This document shows positions 24,101 to 44,754 of a stretch of DNA of 64,000 nucleotides, piece by piece. Source of the stretch: Alviniconcha marisindica. Lineage: Eukaryota; Mollusca; Gastropoda; Provannidae. The stretch lies in NCBI GenBank assembly GCA_018857735.1, contig JABMCL010003486.1, forward strand, positions 147,001-211,000. Reading direction: 5' to 3'. Under the pieces are notes generated by a model that worked only from the letters and a program-made list of their open reading frames with translations, was not told where the DNA came from and ran no database searches. The position numbers and the translations under genes are program-made. Position 1 is the stretch's first letter. Every line of letters begins with the position of its first letter.

Positions 24101-27100
24101 TGAAAGGATTTCTATCAAAATGCACAGCATTGAAAGTAGAATTGTTACAGGGCCATCAGATACACTGTTTGCAGGTGTGTATATGTGCGCTTTACAACAG
24201 GGAAATTTTGCAGGCTGGGGCAGTGAAGGGGTTAATAAGAATGAAGAAGAAAAAGGGCTGAGTAAATTGTGAAATGATGTGGTTGTAAAGTATCATACTT
24301 GAGAGTGAAGCAGCAAAACGGAAACAGAAAACAACTTGAGTAAATCCTGTTTTGAAAGCAGAAGAAAAGGGCTGAGTATAATCATCCTAAAATAATGTTG
24401 GTTTGGCAGGAGCGCAAAATACTTCAGAAGGAATTGACAGAGCTGAAGCGACGACTGCACAAGGCTGAACATGACCTGCTTAACGCCAAGGAGGAGTGCC
24501 TGCATCTCACAAACAACACATCAGCACTGGAAAGAGAGGTATTTCTTCAGTCCTTCAACTCCTGCGTCTGCTGTGCTACTGAACACTAGCTCTCTTTCTC
24601 TTTCTCTTTCTCTCTCTCTCTGTCTGTCATTCCTCCTCACTCTTTTGCTCTTTATCTGTGTCTCTCTTTCTCCATCCCCCCCCCCCCCCCCCCCCACACA
24701 CACACTCTCTCTCTGTCTCTGTCACACACATACACACACAGAGAGATCATTGTCTTCTCTCTCTCTCTCTATCTCTCTCTGGAAGTTCTTATGCACCATA
24801 TATAAATTTTCATTCATTCATGCATTCTCTTTCTCTTACAGTCTTAGTTCCAAGTTCTCTCTCAAATTTGTAGACGAACATTCCATCACAATCACCTACA
24901 ATGGTGCACCATTTGATTGCAGCTCCACCTGGCTAAGCTGGCAAGGGAGGGAATTGAGCGAGGGCGTGCAGAAGACCTGAAGCAGATAACACGCCAGGCC
25001 AGCGAAAGGGAGGAGAAGCTTAGAGCGGCCATGGAGGATGCTGAGGACAAGCACGGTGAGTTGTCAGCTGCCGGTGATGCGGAGATGGATCTCGTTGTGA
25101 TGCTTATTACCTCTTCTGGTGTCACCTTGCCGTCTCCTGGTGGCACAGGTGTGCCACTGCATGCTAGTGATTCGGAGACAGATCTCATTGTGATGCTCGT
25201 TACCTCTTCCTGGCACCACCTTGCCGTCTCTGATGGCACAGATCTGCCATTGCACGCTAGTGATTCGGAGATGGATCTAACTCTGATGCTTGTTACCTCT
25301 TCCTGGCACCACCTTGCCATCACCTGCTGGCACAGGTCTGCCACTACACGGCTAGTGATTTGGAGATGGATCTTACTCTGATGCTTGTTACCTCTTGCTG
25401 GCACCACCTTGCCATCTCCTGCTGGCACAGGTGTGCCACTGTGCGCTAGTGATTCGGAGATGGATCTTACTCTGATGCTTGTTACCTCTTGCTGGCACCA
25501 CCTTGCTGTCTCCTGGTGGCACAGGTGTGCCACTGCATGCTAGTGATTCAGAGATGGATTTCACAGTGATGCTTGTTACCTCTTTCCGGTATCACCTTGC
25601 CGTCTCCTGGTGGCACAGGTCTGCATGCTGTTTGTCAATTTTCCACTCAATTTTAGCTCAAGGGGATGTGGTTTGCAAGAGCCATTGCCATAAATTCTTC
25701 AAAATTCCTGTCACAACTTAATGAATTTTGAAAGCTAAGTTTGAGCATTTTACCTCTGCTTGATTTTAGTTATCTTCAGTTAGGCTGTCACTTTCTTGTT
25801 TAAGATTTTGTCATTTGTATGCGGGCTGTCAATTTTGTGTAAAAAGTTTTTCAGATGGACTACAGTTTGCAGTGCTGTTATCAATTGTTTCACATTCCAG
25901 ACAAAATGATTTTGATTTAAAGAGAAAATGTGCGCATGTATGTGTGTGTGTAGGGAGGTGGGGTACTTGAATTTGTGTGCGCAAACAAATGAACTTATCG
26001 TGTACACCTGAATTGCAGCTCAACAAGTTCACGAGATGGATTCAATGCTGCACCGTCAGAACAAACTGATCATAAAGCTGCGAGAGGAGTGCAAGCGGCA
26101 GGCCGTGCAGATTGACAAGATCACCAAGAAATACAGGTCAGGGCAGTTTTACTGCAGTTCAGCTCAGAGTGGTATCTATGCGCTCAGAAAAGCCCATATG
26201 CGCTCCACCCTTTCTCTCAGAAGTTTCCCCAGTGTCACCTTTGAAACAGTTCCAGTGTTTGTCTGAGTGATGGTGGCCCTCTCTTGTTCTTTCAAGGAAG
26301 ATCGTCTAGCGCTTCCTCTTTCCACGCCTCTGTCCCCCAAGTAATCGATGGTGTGATGTCCTAGTTTTAGTGTGGCTTCAGACAAGGTGGTTTTAATGTG
26401 GCTTCAGACAGGGCGGTTTTAGTGTGGCTTCAGACAGGACAGGGCAGTTTTAGTGTGGCTTTATACAGGACAGTTTTAGTGTGGCTTCAGCCATGGTAGT
26501 TTATGTGTGGTTTCAAACAAGGCAGTTTTACTGTGACTTCAGACAGGGCAGTTTTAGTGTGGCTTCAGACAGGGCAGCTTTAGTGTGGCTTCTGACAGGG
26601 CAATTTTAATGTGGCATAAATGGTTTAAAAAAATGCTAATTTAATGTGACAATACAATGCAAAACGTGTGCGAATTTTGGGGGTAGGCCCCTTTTTTCAA
26701 AGCAACAAAACAACAGTTAAATGGTGATAGATGAAAATGTACTGATCCAGTTGGGGGGGGGGGGGGGGGAAGTGCCTGGAGTGATCTTCTTCTTCTACCT
26801 AATACTGGGCCATGCTCACATGTGTATGGATGAACTCAGTAGGACCAAATCCTCAAGCCGTTGTGTGTGTGTGTGTGTGTGTGTGTGTATGGTCACCAGG
26901 TCCCAGAACACCCGGCTGAAGAACGAGGTGGACACCATGAGCCAGCGCTTGGAGAGGACACTGACTCGGCTGACTGTGCTGGAGGAGCAGGCAGACCAGC
27001 ATGGGCGTGTCCACAGCAAGATGGCTGCTCGCCTCAAGGCCATGGATGAGCATGCGCAGAATCAAGCTACGCAGGTATGGTAGTGGTCTGTAGTTACGCC

Positions 27101-27799
27101 TGGCCCTCTAAGTCATGTAAGGGGGGGGGGGTTAACCTTTAAAAAACAAAAACAAAAACAAACGTAATAATTATATAATTATTTATGAAAGGCAGAGCAG
27201 TTTTAGTGTGGCTTCAAACAAGGCAGACACATTACATTTTGTGTTTACAAAAAGTCATGGTTTTATTTATTTGTAAATCGTAGATATTTTTCTCATAGTA
27301 GACTGGGTCAGGCTGCAGACATTTGTGTTGAGTCAGCTTCTCCTCCATTCCTTGGTTACTGATGAACGTAGGCTGAGTCAGACTTCAGGTATTCTGTAAC
27401 TGTGTCAGCTTCTTCCCCTTCAGTTTTCATTCCTCTTGTTTCATGGAGGGATGTGCGTCAAGTGTACATACAGTAACAAAGTTTTCACTTGGGTTGCAGC
27501 TGATGGAGATTCTTGCCGTGAACAGCCAAATGGCACGCGATCGACAGCTTCTGGCGAAGGAGGTGGAGTTCTTACGCAACCAGCTCTGCCAACTCAACAC
27601 TTCAGAGGTCATCCGTCTCAACTCCTCGTCGAAACCGCTCGTGGATGACATTCTGAATGCTCTCACCAAAGAAGAGAAGGACAGGTCTCCAGTGATTGCT
27701 GCGTTGCGGTTGAGGGATTTGACAAAGACTCCTACAGAGTTCGAGGATGAGACAGAAGCAAAGGAAGAGTTGGACTTAGACACCGGACACAGAAACTAG
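13045..27799 (+). CDS. SDCCAG8: SDCCAG8 centrosomal/ciliary coiled-coil protein, 16 exons
   Basis: SDCCAG8 localises to centrioles and pericentriolar satellites and supports ciliogenesis; human mutations cause nephronophthisis-type ciliopathy (family knowledge). Exons: 13045-13105, 14681-14913, 15590-15736, 17417-17539, 17789-17875, 18975-19039, 19690-19851, 20681-20819, 21328-21480, 22296-22430, 23721-23837, 24410-24538, 24923-25055, 26019-26136, 26900-27074, 27500-27799. All junctions are GT-AG and phases agree throughout, giving 758 residues (human 713). Most of the protein is heptad-rich coiled coil. The C-terminus is diagnostic: 'QHGRVHSKMAARLKAMDEHA' and 'DRQLLAKEVEFLRNQL' parallel the human end, as does 'NKLIIKLREECKRQA'. 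Exon 1 is the least certain; it was chosen because its phase-1 donor joins to give 'IRERANQSYDAL', like human 'LREHASRSIHQL'. Introns hold many exon-edge repeats. Confidence 0.92.
14146..14262. repeat. (CA)n microsatellite
   Basis: Two CA runs in SDCCAG8 intron 1, together roughly 55 units with brief interruptions. Confidence 0.95.
14991..15211 (+). repeat. 112-bp tandem duplication in SDCCAG8 intron 2
   Basis: Two copies begin at 14991 and 15103 with 'gatagcagcacagtggaacc'. The second has a small internal deletion. No exon sequence is included. Confidence 0.85.
15471..15640 (+). repeat. 89-bp duplication spanning the acceptor of SDCCAG8 exon 3
   Basis: The block 'tggtgttgacctgcagatgt' through 'gtgcag' and the first bases of exon 3 occurs at 15471 and again at 15560. 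Both copies keep an intact AG acceptor followed by 'GGGAGCCCCGACAGGGGTGG'. Since 89 is not a multiple of three, use of the upstream copy shifts the frame; only the acceptor before 15590 joins in frame to exon 2. Confidence 0.88.
15880..17400 (+). repeat. Decayed copies of SDCCAG8 exon 4 upstream of the real exon
   Basis: Partial copies of exon 4 and its flanks occur at about 15880-16010, 16037-16205, 16600-16690, 17162-17290 and 17300-17395, ahead of the real exon at 17417-17539. Shared landmarks are 'gattcaggaggagctggc', 'cacattaagct' (exon: 'cacacagagct'), 'cctggtcaa' and a G-rich donor-side segment. The copies carry frameshifts and indels, so they look like pseudo-exons rather than alternatives. 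Confidence 0.75.
16687..17125 (+). mobile_element. tRNA-derived SINE
   Basis: The head has A-box-like 'TAGCTCAGTGG' and a perfect B box 'GGTTCGAATCC', but no matching 3' acceptor strand, so it is a SINE rather than a functional tRNA gene. Its body to about 17125 is homologous in inverted orientation to 22930-23230, sharing 'ctgccaaaagtgcaggtggc' and 'cacatgaaactgctgcca' on opposite strands. It lies between decayed copies of SDCCAG8 exon 4. Confidence 0.75.
17891..17957. repeat. (CT)n microsatellite
   Basis: Pyrimidine run starting 15 bp after the donor of SDCCAG8 exon 5. Confidence 0.95.
18150..18939 (+). mobile_element. 790-bp element with inverted ends and a THAP-domain frame
   Basis: The left end 'ttaaagtaaaattccaaggt' and the reverse complement of the right end 'ttaaaggacaagtccaaggt' match at most positions, forming inverted repeats of about 20 bp. 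The interior encodes a THAP zinc-finger start. THAP domains occur in P-element-type transposases and in domesticated derivatives, so this may be a shortened member of that superfamily; that assignment is inference. I saw no convincing target-site duplication. It lies in intron 5 of SDCCAG8, same strand. Confidence 0.6.
18389..18680 (+). pseudogene. THAP zinc-finger fragment with internal stop
   Basis: From the ATG at 18389 the frame reads 'MPAYCVAANCNNSQ', then 'MHELPRNRPAVRRKWIKFI' and 'HLCSERF'. This is the THAP C2CH pattern with its conserved Trp and the C-terminal Cys (CSERF; the final His position was not confirmed). TGA at 18575 ends it, but the same frame then continues with THAP-like 'MEYCMGFA' and 'LPDRLKLIRL'. 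The domain is therefore broken by one nonsense codon rather than being naturally short. No transposase catalytic core follows. Domain identity is confident; transcription is unknown. Confidence 0.65.
19190..19600 (+). repeat. About 62-bp tandem repeat in SDCCAG8 intron 6
   Basis: Six units of 'ggtggtctttggtcaggtgt' plus 'tcatgtacatggaaaggttc' and 'agaaaaagtggtcttaaaa'. The array ends about 90 bp before exon 7 and does not include recognisable exon sequence. Confidence 0.88.
20190..20690 (+). repeat. About 98-bp array copying the 5' end and acceptor of SDCCAG8 exon 8
   Basis: Acceptor-like 'cag' plus 'ggagcgtgatgagatgtg' or a variant occurs at about 20195, 20291, 20395, 20490 and 20590, then at the real exon start 20681. 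Upstream copies keep parts of 'gagagtggcagtgctgac' and 'gcccagaatcagtcccaaaa' but diverge after about 60 exon bases and lack a donor. Confidence 0.85.
21093..21160. repeat. (CT)n microsatellite
   Basis: Pure CT run upstream of SDCCAG8 exon 9. Confidence 0.95.
21730..22190 (+). repeat. About 130-bp tandem repeat in SDCCAG8 intron 9
   Basis: Three long imperfect copies containing 'cattgccacaggcacacact', 'ttggctgtttt' and 'tgttgtgtctgaggctgtg'. The last copy has an internal mini-duplication. No exon sequence is included. Confidence 0.85.
22405..22795 (+). repeat. About 47-bp array copying the 3' end and donor of SDCCAG8 exon 10
   Basis: The exon end 'gtgatcgtgaagttacaatt' followed by GTGAGTTGATCATG is the first unit (donor after 22430). 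About seven further units repeat 'gattgtgaagttacaatt' plus 'gtgagttgatcatg' with increasing decay to about 22795. Most keep a strong GTGAGT donor. Confidence 0.88.
22842..23240. mobile_element. SINE fragments in SDCCAG8 intron 10
   Basis: A plus-strand A-box-like 'GGATAGCTCAGTTGGTAGAG' at about 22845 starts a truncated tRNA-like head. From about 22930 to 23230 lies a body in inverted orientation relative to the SINE at 16687-17125. They are probably two insertions. Confidence 0.6.
23300..23745 (+). repeat. 56-bp array copying the acceptor and 5' end of SDCCAG8 exon 11
   Basis: Seven copies of 'ggccggtgcag' followed by 'GCAGCAGAGAACTACAG' precede the real acceptor (exon starts at 23721), mostly at 56-bp spacing. 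The upstream copies preserve a usable-looking AG acceptor and the first 17 exon bases, then revert to intron-like sequence. Confidence 0.9.
23995..24235 (-). mobile_element. MITE with TTAA ends, family 1
   Basis: A 241-bp element bounded by TTAA, with inverted ends 'TTAACCCTGTCACTGCC' and 'GGCAGTGAAGGGGTTAA'. Its reverse complement is similar along most of its length to 39177-39413. A TTAA target and short inverted repeats fit piggyBac-type non-autonomous elements (inference). It lies in an SDCCAG8 intron. Confidence 0.78.
25060..25630 (+). repeat. About 110-bp tandem repeat just after SDCCAG8 exon 13
   Basis: Five to six copies of a unit with 'tgatgcttgttacctcttcc', 'tggcaccaccttgccgtctc' and 'gccactgcatgctagtgatt'. 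It begins within about 20 bp of the exon 13 donor. The exon frame runs on into the array, but no stop-free extension to exon 14 exists. Confidence 0.88.
26155..26290 (+). repeat. Dispersed repeat shared with 62908-63045
   Basis: Shares 'cagaagtttcc', 'cagtgtcacctttgaaacag' and 'tggccctctcttgt' with the ABCC10 intron sequence at 62908-63045, on the same strand. The family is not recognised. Confidence 0.7.
26370..26610 (+). repeat. About 26-bp tandem repeat in SDCCAG8 intron 14
   Basis: Eight or more units of 'ttttagtgtggcttcagaca' plus 'gggcag', variably spaced. An isolated further unit lies near 27195, after exon 15. Confidence 0.85.
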
Positions 27800-28407
27800 A
27801 AAGCTGATTTGGAGGAGAAACAGAGTTGGTGGGATGCACAGAGAATTGTTTTGTATACCTGCCTGCTCAGGGCAGTATATGGTGTGATGACCTGGGGTTC
27901 ATGCCCACTGCTTGCGTCTCAAGCTCGTTCTGAGGTGACTATGTGCAGCTGACAGGACATTAAAATCCAGTTGCAAACTACTGTCTCAAGCTCCTCAACA
28001 CTTAAGTTATGTTTCACTAGTGTGAAACCAATGGTATTGAAAGAGATGTTAGCCCAACCCCTCTCTTCCGTGAGGTGGGATTCTGTGTGAGAGTGACACA
28101 GTGTACGTGATGATGGAAACAGATCTTTGGTGATGTCAAGTTTTTCTGTGATATTTTTTGGTGTAAGTGCACAATACTGTTTTAATGTGTCTGAACATCA
28201 ACTTAAACTGTTTATTCACGTCAGTGCACGATATGTACGCACCTGTAGAAGCGTAAAAGTGTGGTTGTCTATAAAGTGCAGATTTGACATCCACACTTTT
28301 ACTCCACTGCCTATTAAAATCGCTAACAGTTGACACATTTTCTGTCTACGTTTAAAATGCATGATTGCTGACATAGAATACACGGCTAAGGAAGTGTCTG
28401 AGAACAA

Positions 28408-28652
28408 TTAACCCTTCCATCTCTGAACACCTTCCCAAGCATGGTGGGTTTTAGATTTGCAGTTTGAAAGTTTGGAGTTACGCTTTTCAAAGACTAGTCT
28501 CTGTAGAAGCAAACAACCAGCAGGCAACCAGATTTTACACACACGCACGCACGCACACACACACACACGCACACGCACAGTGTGAACAAAAATAAATCCA
28601 TCAAGGCTGTTCGTGTCCTGGCCCAACTTGGATACAGGATGGAAAGGGTTAA
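28408..28652. mobile_element. MITE with TTAA ends, family 2
   Basis: A 245-bp element bounded by TTAA, with inverted ends 'TTAACCCTTCCATC' and 'GATGGAAAGGGTTAA'. Its interior includes CA/CGCA microsatellite sequence and does not resemble the family at 23995 and 39177. Confidence 0.7.
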
Positions 28653-28721
28653 TTGAGGATGATTGTTCATGAACTGGGACGTCCATTTTGAGGACAGTTA
28701 CAGCTGGGCAATTATTTTGCA

Positions 28722-28722
<1 letters not shown>

Positions 28723-28788
<66 letters not shown>

Positions 28789-28814
28789 CACCCGCCCCCA
28801 CCCCCACCCCCGCC

Positions 28815-28849
<35 letters not shown>
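28723..28849. repeat. (CT)n, C-rich and (CA)n microsatellite
   Basis: A CT run of about 30 units, a short CCCCCA stretch, then a CA run; intergenic. Confidence 0.95.
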
Positions 28850-28850
<1 letters not shown>

Positions 28851-29694
28851 ATCTTGCAAAATGAGATGGTTCTTTTTTTTTGATACTTCAGCAAGTTGGA
28901 CATCCACAACGACAAACGTTCGGTGACAGAAATGATCTCACATTTATACAAAAATTACAAACACGATTCATAATATATTGCAACTCGGAAATCCCTGAGA
29001 GGAGAAAGCACACATAAAATCAGTCTAACTCTGTCGGTGACAACAAAAAATTAAAAATCTGCTGCTGATGCAGTTCCTTCAAACCAGTCTCGCAGAGCGG
29101 TTCATCATTCATTTTCTTCACCTTCTGCTTCTCTCGAATTTGGACGAAAAGTCGGAAATCGAGCAGGACTTCCAACGACGTCACAAAGCAAACATTGTCA
29201 ATGACGTCATATGATGTCATATGGGCAGGGAAAGGGTTAAAGCCAAAGACGTTGCACTGTACCTATACTGTTTTTCTTTTTTCTTTTTCTCTCTTCAAAA
29301 TAGTCGTCTTCTTTCGTATGATCTGTACAGTGTCCAACTTCAACGCGATGAAGACTCTGACACTTTTAGTGCATGCTGGGTTATTTTGCTGTTTCCATAG
29401 TCCACTGAACTCTGACAAGGACTACAGGATCTTTAACGTGCGTATGTCATCTTTTTTTGCATGCGTATACAAACGGAGGACCTCGGTTTATAGTCTCGTC
29501 CGAAGGACTTTTGTAGAGTCTGCACAAAATTTGACTCCACGGAAATCTCAGGGCGGGCGCAAAGCCTAGCTAGCATGCAACTGTCACCCATCCATGTGGT
29601 GACCACGCTCGATTGTGCTTAACTTTGGCTTTTGAGAGCGAGTTCTCTTGCTCTCGGTCGTGCTTAACTTTGGCTTTCGAGAGTGAGTGCTCTT

Positions 29695-30010
29695 AGTAAA
29701 ACATGGTGCTTAACGTCCACCGAAACCATAAGGCTTATTAGGGACGGGGAGAATGGGGGTATGGAGGTGGGGGAAGAGGGGAGGGAGAGTACATATACCT
29801 ATCGCTACACTGTCGCCACCAGAATGACCTGCATTAAGATGGGCAGCGATGAGAGCCATTTTAATGTTTCATTAATTGTGAGAGACAAAGTCACAAGACG
29901 TGTCCACAAACCACAATTTTTTAAGAGAAAGGAGAACCGAAGCGGTATCGAACCGAGGTCCTTCCGCTTACCAGCCTACCGCCTTACCGCTAGGCCAAAC
30001 CGGCTCTCTA
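29695..30010 (-). mobile_element. Complete tRNA-derived SINE with 11-bp target-site duplication
   Basis: Read on the minus strand, the head has A box 'TGGCCTAGCGG', B box 'GGTTCGATACC' and pairable acceptor ends (GAGAGCCG with CGGTTCTC). The body follows, then a tail near 29700 ending in the reverse complement of 'cttaacgtccaccgaaacca'. The insertion is bracketed by 'TGAGTGCTCTT' at 29684-29694 and 30011-30021. Related tails occur at 12072-12480, 36990-37225, 42200, 45980 and 55190. Intact boxes and target-site duplication suggest fairly recent insertion. Confidence 0.85.
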
Positions 30011-30496
30011 TGAGTGCTCTTGCTCTCGATCGTGCTTAACTTTGGTTTTCGAGAGTGAGTACGCCTGCTCTGCACCACTGACTCGCCCCTCGCAGTCTCG
30101 CACATGCATCCAGCCAACCAGAAACGTTCCATTTTTGCTTCGCCACAGGTTACGTGAGAAGTCCGAATTAGAACAAGATGTTCCACAGGCAGACAGAAAA
30201 CACCTCGTCAAAAATGTCATATTTATGACGTCATATCACGTCACAATGGCAGGGAAAGGGTTATGGGCAGGAAAAGGCAGGGCTGAGACGACATAAGTAA
30301 CTTGGTGTTTTACGCCCAGTCAATGTTTTGTTTTTCAGAGGCCCCAAAAGGGCGATTACCGCACAGGGCCTTGAGAGAACAGAATTATCGAGTCCAAAGC
30401 CTCTTAACAGCGTCCATAAATCCAGTTTTCTATCGCAAAAATGTAAGGGATAAAGCTGTTCCACTCCATGCTATCTCGGTTCCTGTTACAAAATTA

Positions 30497-30554
<58 letters not shown>

Positions 30555-30831
30555 GAAAAGGGAAGAAGAAAGAAGAAGAACAAAACGCAAAATAAAACTT
30601 GCTGATACCCTTCACAACTGTGACAGACTCTTCAAAGTGATGAAGACGGTCACTGGTCACTTGAGGAAGAGAGAAAAAGAACCGCTGTTCAGATTCAAAT
30701 TTAACACAGGCATTTTAGGGTGAGAACTTCTTCAGACTCCGCCTCCCGATGTATCGGTTAATGAAGCAGGCTGACCACGAGGGCAACCCTCATTTAATTG
30801 ACTAGTAAATAGGCTTTGCCGCCAAGGTCGC

Positions 30832-40594
<9,763 letters not shown>

Positions 40595-41157
40595 ATTTTC
40601 TCAAACCGCCGAACAGAACAGAGGCCCTTGAAAGTGAAAGCGAGGCTGTTAAAGTCATCCAGTAAAATATAAGCCGCACGCAGGGACGCAGTGCGCTTCC
40701 TGGTTAGCACTCTATATCAAGCTGAAGAGAAAGCGATTCGCTATAACCATATAGCCCAGCAGGGCCCACATCTGCTTTATATCATACCGCACACCTATGG
40801 GCCCTTGCAGGACTGCTTGGAACCAAGAATTCTGTTCACGGACAGCGCTTCAGATGACCAACGAACTGTATGATCAAGTTGTGGTCAGTCGTTCACGTCA
40901 GCTGATCATCATTCGTCTGACTATAGCTCTTTGACTGATGCAGTTGGCATTCCGACAGCGGCAACTGACTTCGCCTGTAGTGCCTTCCCGTGACTCCGGC
41001 CGTGCCAGGACTAATCCCGATCAGGCTGGATCACATGTAGGTATATAGGTTATAATGTGCATATATATGCCATATAGTTGAACCCATACTCGAGGGTCTA
41101 CAGCTGCCGTGACATGGAAAATGATCGTTTTTACGACTTTGTAGGTTAGGATAACAA

Positions 41158-41158
<1 letters not shown>

Positions 41159-41243
<85 letters not shown>
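41159..41243. repeat. (CA)n microsatellite
   Basis: About 42 perfect CA units. Confidence 0.95.
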
Positions 41244-41244
<1 letters not shown>

Positions 41245-41290
41245 TTGTATATACACTATGTCAGTTGTTAACTTTGCGTACTAACCGTAC

Positions 41291-41546
<256 letters not shown>

Positions 41547-41882
41547 TATTGAGGATTCAATGGTGTGCGGCAACTCAGCCAGTCTACAGCTGCAGTGACA
41601 TGAAAAATGATCATTTCCGGCCAGACTTCGTACACAAAGGCAACAGCAGCAGGGTACATTCGGCCCACAAACACTTATCAAAACGGGACCGATGCAGCCG
41701 CGGCACCCAAGGCCATGCGCTGTTTCGAGGTTATCGGCGTTCAGTCATGCATAACTTATAAACGGCCACTGCCGCCGTGATCGCGGTTACAGTTAGACTG
41801 TTTGTTATGATGTGTTGTTTCCGGAGAGGTGCCTTTATAATACTGACGACGTAAAATGGGGAAAGAGGGAAACTTTTTCACT

Positions 41883-42020
<138 letters not shown>

Positions 42021-42137
42021 TGTCTGACTGAATGTACTCAGGTTTAAAGAAATATATGGTAGATTTAAAGTAAGTGTATTCTGCTAGAATTAATTCGACA
42101 TGAACCCAAATTGTTAGCAGAATTAGATTTCAAGAGT

Positions 42138-42202
<65 letters not shown>
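42138..42202. repeat. (AT)n microsatellite
   Basis: About 32 AT units, capable of forming a cruciform. Confidence 0.95.
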
Positions 42203-42206
<4 letters not shown>

Positions 42207-42921
42207 CTAATAATATGAATTATGTCGCTCCTGGCATCCGAGGACATTAAAACCCAAGGGCAACGACGTGTCTTTTTAAATAATATATTTCAGGGTACTT
42301 ATGTACATGTATTATATTTGTTATACTGTGTGTTATTTTACTGGTGTCTTTTATGTAGTCGTAAGGCAGATTTCTCTGTTATTCATAGACAATAAAGATT
42401 CTGTATTCTGTATGTGTGTATATAGTATGTATGTGAGGAAGTCAGTCAGCATTGGTTCAGGGGACACAATCCCGACAGAAGAAAAGTGGAGAGGGCGCTT
42501 AAACTCAAACTGAGCAGACGATCAGTCACAGCTGACGTGTCGTGGGGAGAGATCGGGGTCGTGCTGGACACGAAATCCTGTGTTTCTCCTACTGATCGGC
42601 GGCTACCCCATTGTTTTTGACATGGATTTTCTTTCCATATTCGTCTGTGTCGAAAGACGGTGAAAGGTTGCAAACATTTCATTTCTTTGGAGCGCCTGGA
42701 ACGTCGGAGAAACGTGGCAGACAGGGTCTTCTCAAAAACGTTTTCAGGATTGCTTTAGAGACCTACAGTTAAAAATAATAATCTTGTCAGTACAGTCTAA
42801 AGCTAACCTTTTCTCCTGTAAACTTGCAACTGCGGGAAAACAACACATATTGATAACTTGCACTTTATTCAGTGAAGTGTGCGGAAGGATCGGAGCTTGT
42901 TTTTTTGTTGTCCCGGCCATC

Positions 42922-44720
42922 ATGTCGCTCGATTCGTCGGGGTTTGAAGTTTTACCCGCCGGTGAAGATTGTGTATTTTCACAATCGCCGGACGATTTTT
43001 TCAGTCTAGCGTTGTGCAGTCATAATCATCAACAAACCAGACTCCATGAAAAGGAATCTAAAGGCCGACAGAAGCGTTTCAGGTCCAAACGTTTAGAGAG
43101 TTTCAAGTCGCCACCCCACAAAAGAAAATACTGTGACCCTAAATCACCAAGTGAAGTAGGCCTACCTGTGAATATGTCTTTCGACTGTTTCTTCCTTACA
43201 ACTCCAAAGAAACACCACAAACCTCCAGTGAAACGGACAGCTTTCTGGCAAAAGCGAAAACCCAATGACTCGTGTTTTGTGGTTAAATCTAAGGAAATGA
43301 AGATGTTTTTTAAGCTAACCGGTAAGAATTTATTTAGCATAGATACTAAGATAGATCTAGATCTATTCGTTATCTCCACAGAATCACAAAACTTTTGATT
43401 AGCAAGATTATTCACTTTGTTGTTACTGACTATCGGCCAAAAATTCATTGTTCCACTCAAACATCATACTAGGAGTAACTGAACAAATATTTTAATTTTA
43501 CTGACAGATTTTAAAGGGAAAAAACAAAGTGACCAGTCAACAGCAGTAAAACGTCGAACTCGTGATCGGCCCGGAAGGTCGCGAATTTGATCACCGGCAG
43601 GAGCGGCCGCGCGGATAATTTTCTTCTCTAGTATTTCTTCTTCCTAGAACTGGCGTTACGTCGTTTTCACTTGCGTGGCACCGACGTGTATCCAGAGCCA
43701 ACCCTTCGGCCTGACAGCCCCCCGTGTTGCTGCAGTAGCACGTAAAATACTTCGGTTAGCTCATGTTAGCTAACACTAACCCGGCAAAACTCCCCCGGAT
43801 ATGAGTTAGGGTTAGTGGGATTGACAAGTAAAGTGTTGGAAGGGCCAGATATGAGCAGTCATAAAGGAGGCGTACACAGCAGGATTACCAAGAAGTTGGT
43901 CGCCTACAAAGAACAAGAGACGGAGACGTAAAATGCCGGTGGGACACTCAAAACTCAGTGTTTGTTTATAAGAGTTTTTTCTTTTTCTTTTTTTAACTGC
44001 TGTGCAACCCATAACAGTGACATAATCTTCAATATGGTGAAGGAGTCCACTCTACGGAAGAAGAAAAAGAGAGCATGTCAATGAAATTAACAAACATAAA
44101 AGTTGAAGTACAGAGATAGTCTCCTTTAGTTTTGTCTGCACTCACTCGCACTTCACAGAATGAATACTTAATCTGATCCAAGTGTATAACTATGGATTAC
44201 TGATTATACGATGCTGTTTGCGCATTCAGTATTTTTTCCCCTTCAAATTTTTGGATAAGTATATTTCACACTTTATTTCAGCATTACCAGGCAGTTTTGC
44301 ACAAAAAACATAAGAAGGATTTTATTTTCTCAAAGAGTCAAAGGACAATATGCCACCAGAACTGTTTGCCAGTTTGCTCAGTTTGGTACAGGATTTTTTT
44401 GATTTTTTTTAAAATGGAGCAACTACTGTAATGCAACCCAATAATGGTTCAACAGCAATGATGATGAAAACGAACAGTAAGAGTACAGACAGTTGCTCAG
44501 ACCTACATCACTGCTTCTTGACTGCTTAGACAACCTTCTATCGACTCTGTCTGAGATTGTTAACAGCAGTCTGGTGTCTGGTTCCTTTAATCACATTCAA
44601 TCCTCCTATGCCTTAGTTAAAAACTCACCTCTACAAACAGTACCATATTAAGTGATCTCAAATTCTTCTTACTTTCCACACCCTCCTTACCATCCCTCGT
44701 TTCTTGTTACGTTCCTTCTG

Positions 44721-44754
<34 letters not shown>

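Larger units (their letters stand above)
27800..30831. other. Intergenic region between convergent SDCCAG8 and K2P genes
   Basis: Contains the SDCCAG8 3' untranslated region (I did not fix a polyadenylation signal), a MITE at 28408, CT/CA runs at 28723-28849, the SINE at 29695 and an AT plus T tract at 30494-30550. Two related half-elements end in 'cagggaaagggtta' at about 29240 and 30262. No further gene is supported. Confidence 0.6.

Noticed and set aside
25060..25533. 213-residue frame on minus and extended frame on plus through the 110-bp repeat
   Set aside because: Intronic array after SDCCAG8 exon 13; exon 14 joins in phase only when the array is removed.
28127..28333. Small frame downstream of SDCCAG8
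   Set aside because: Overlaps equally long frames on the other strand, has no domain and lies in probable 3' untranslated sequence.
30494..30550. Terminator-like AT and T tract
   Set aside because: Simple repeat; no evidence of transcript ends, and bacterial-type termination does not apply here.
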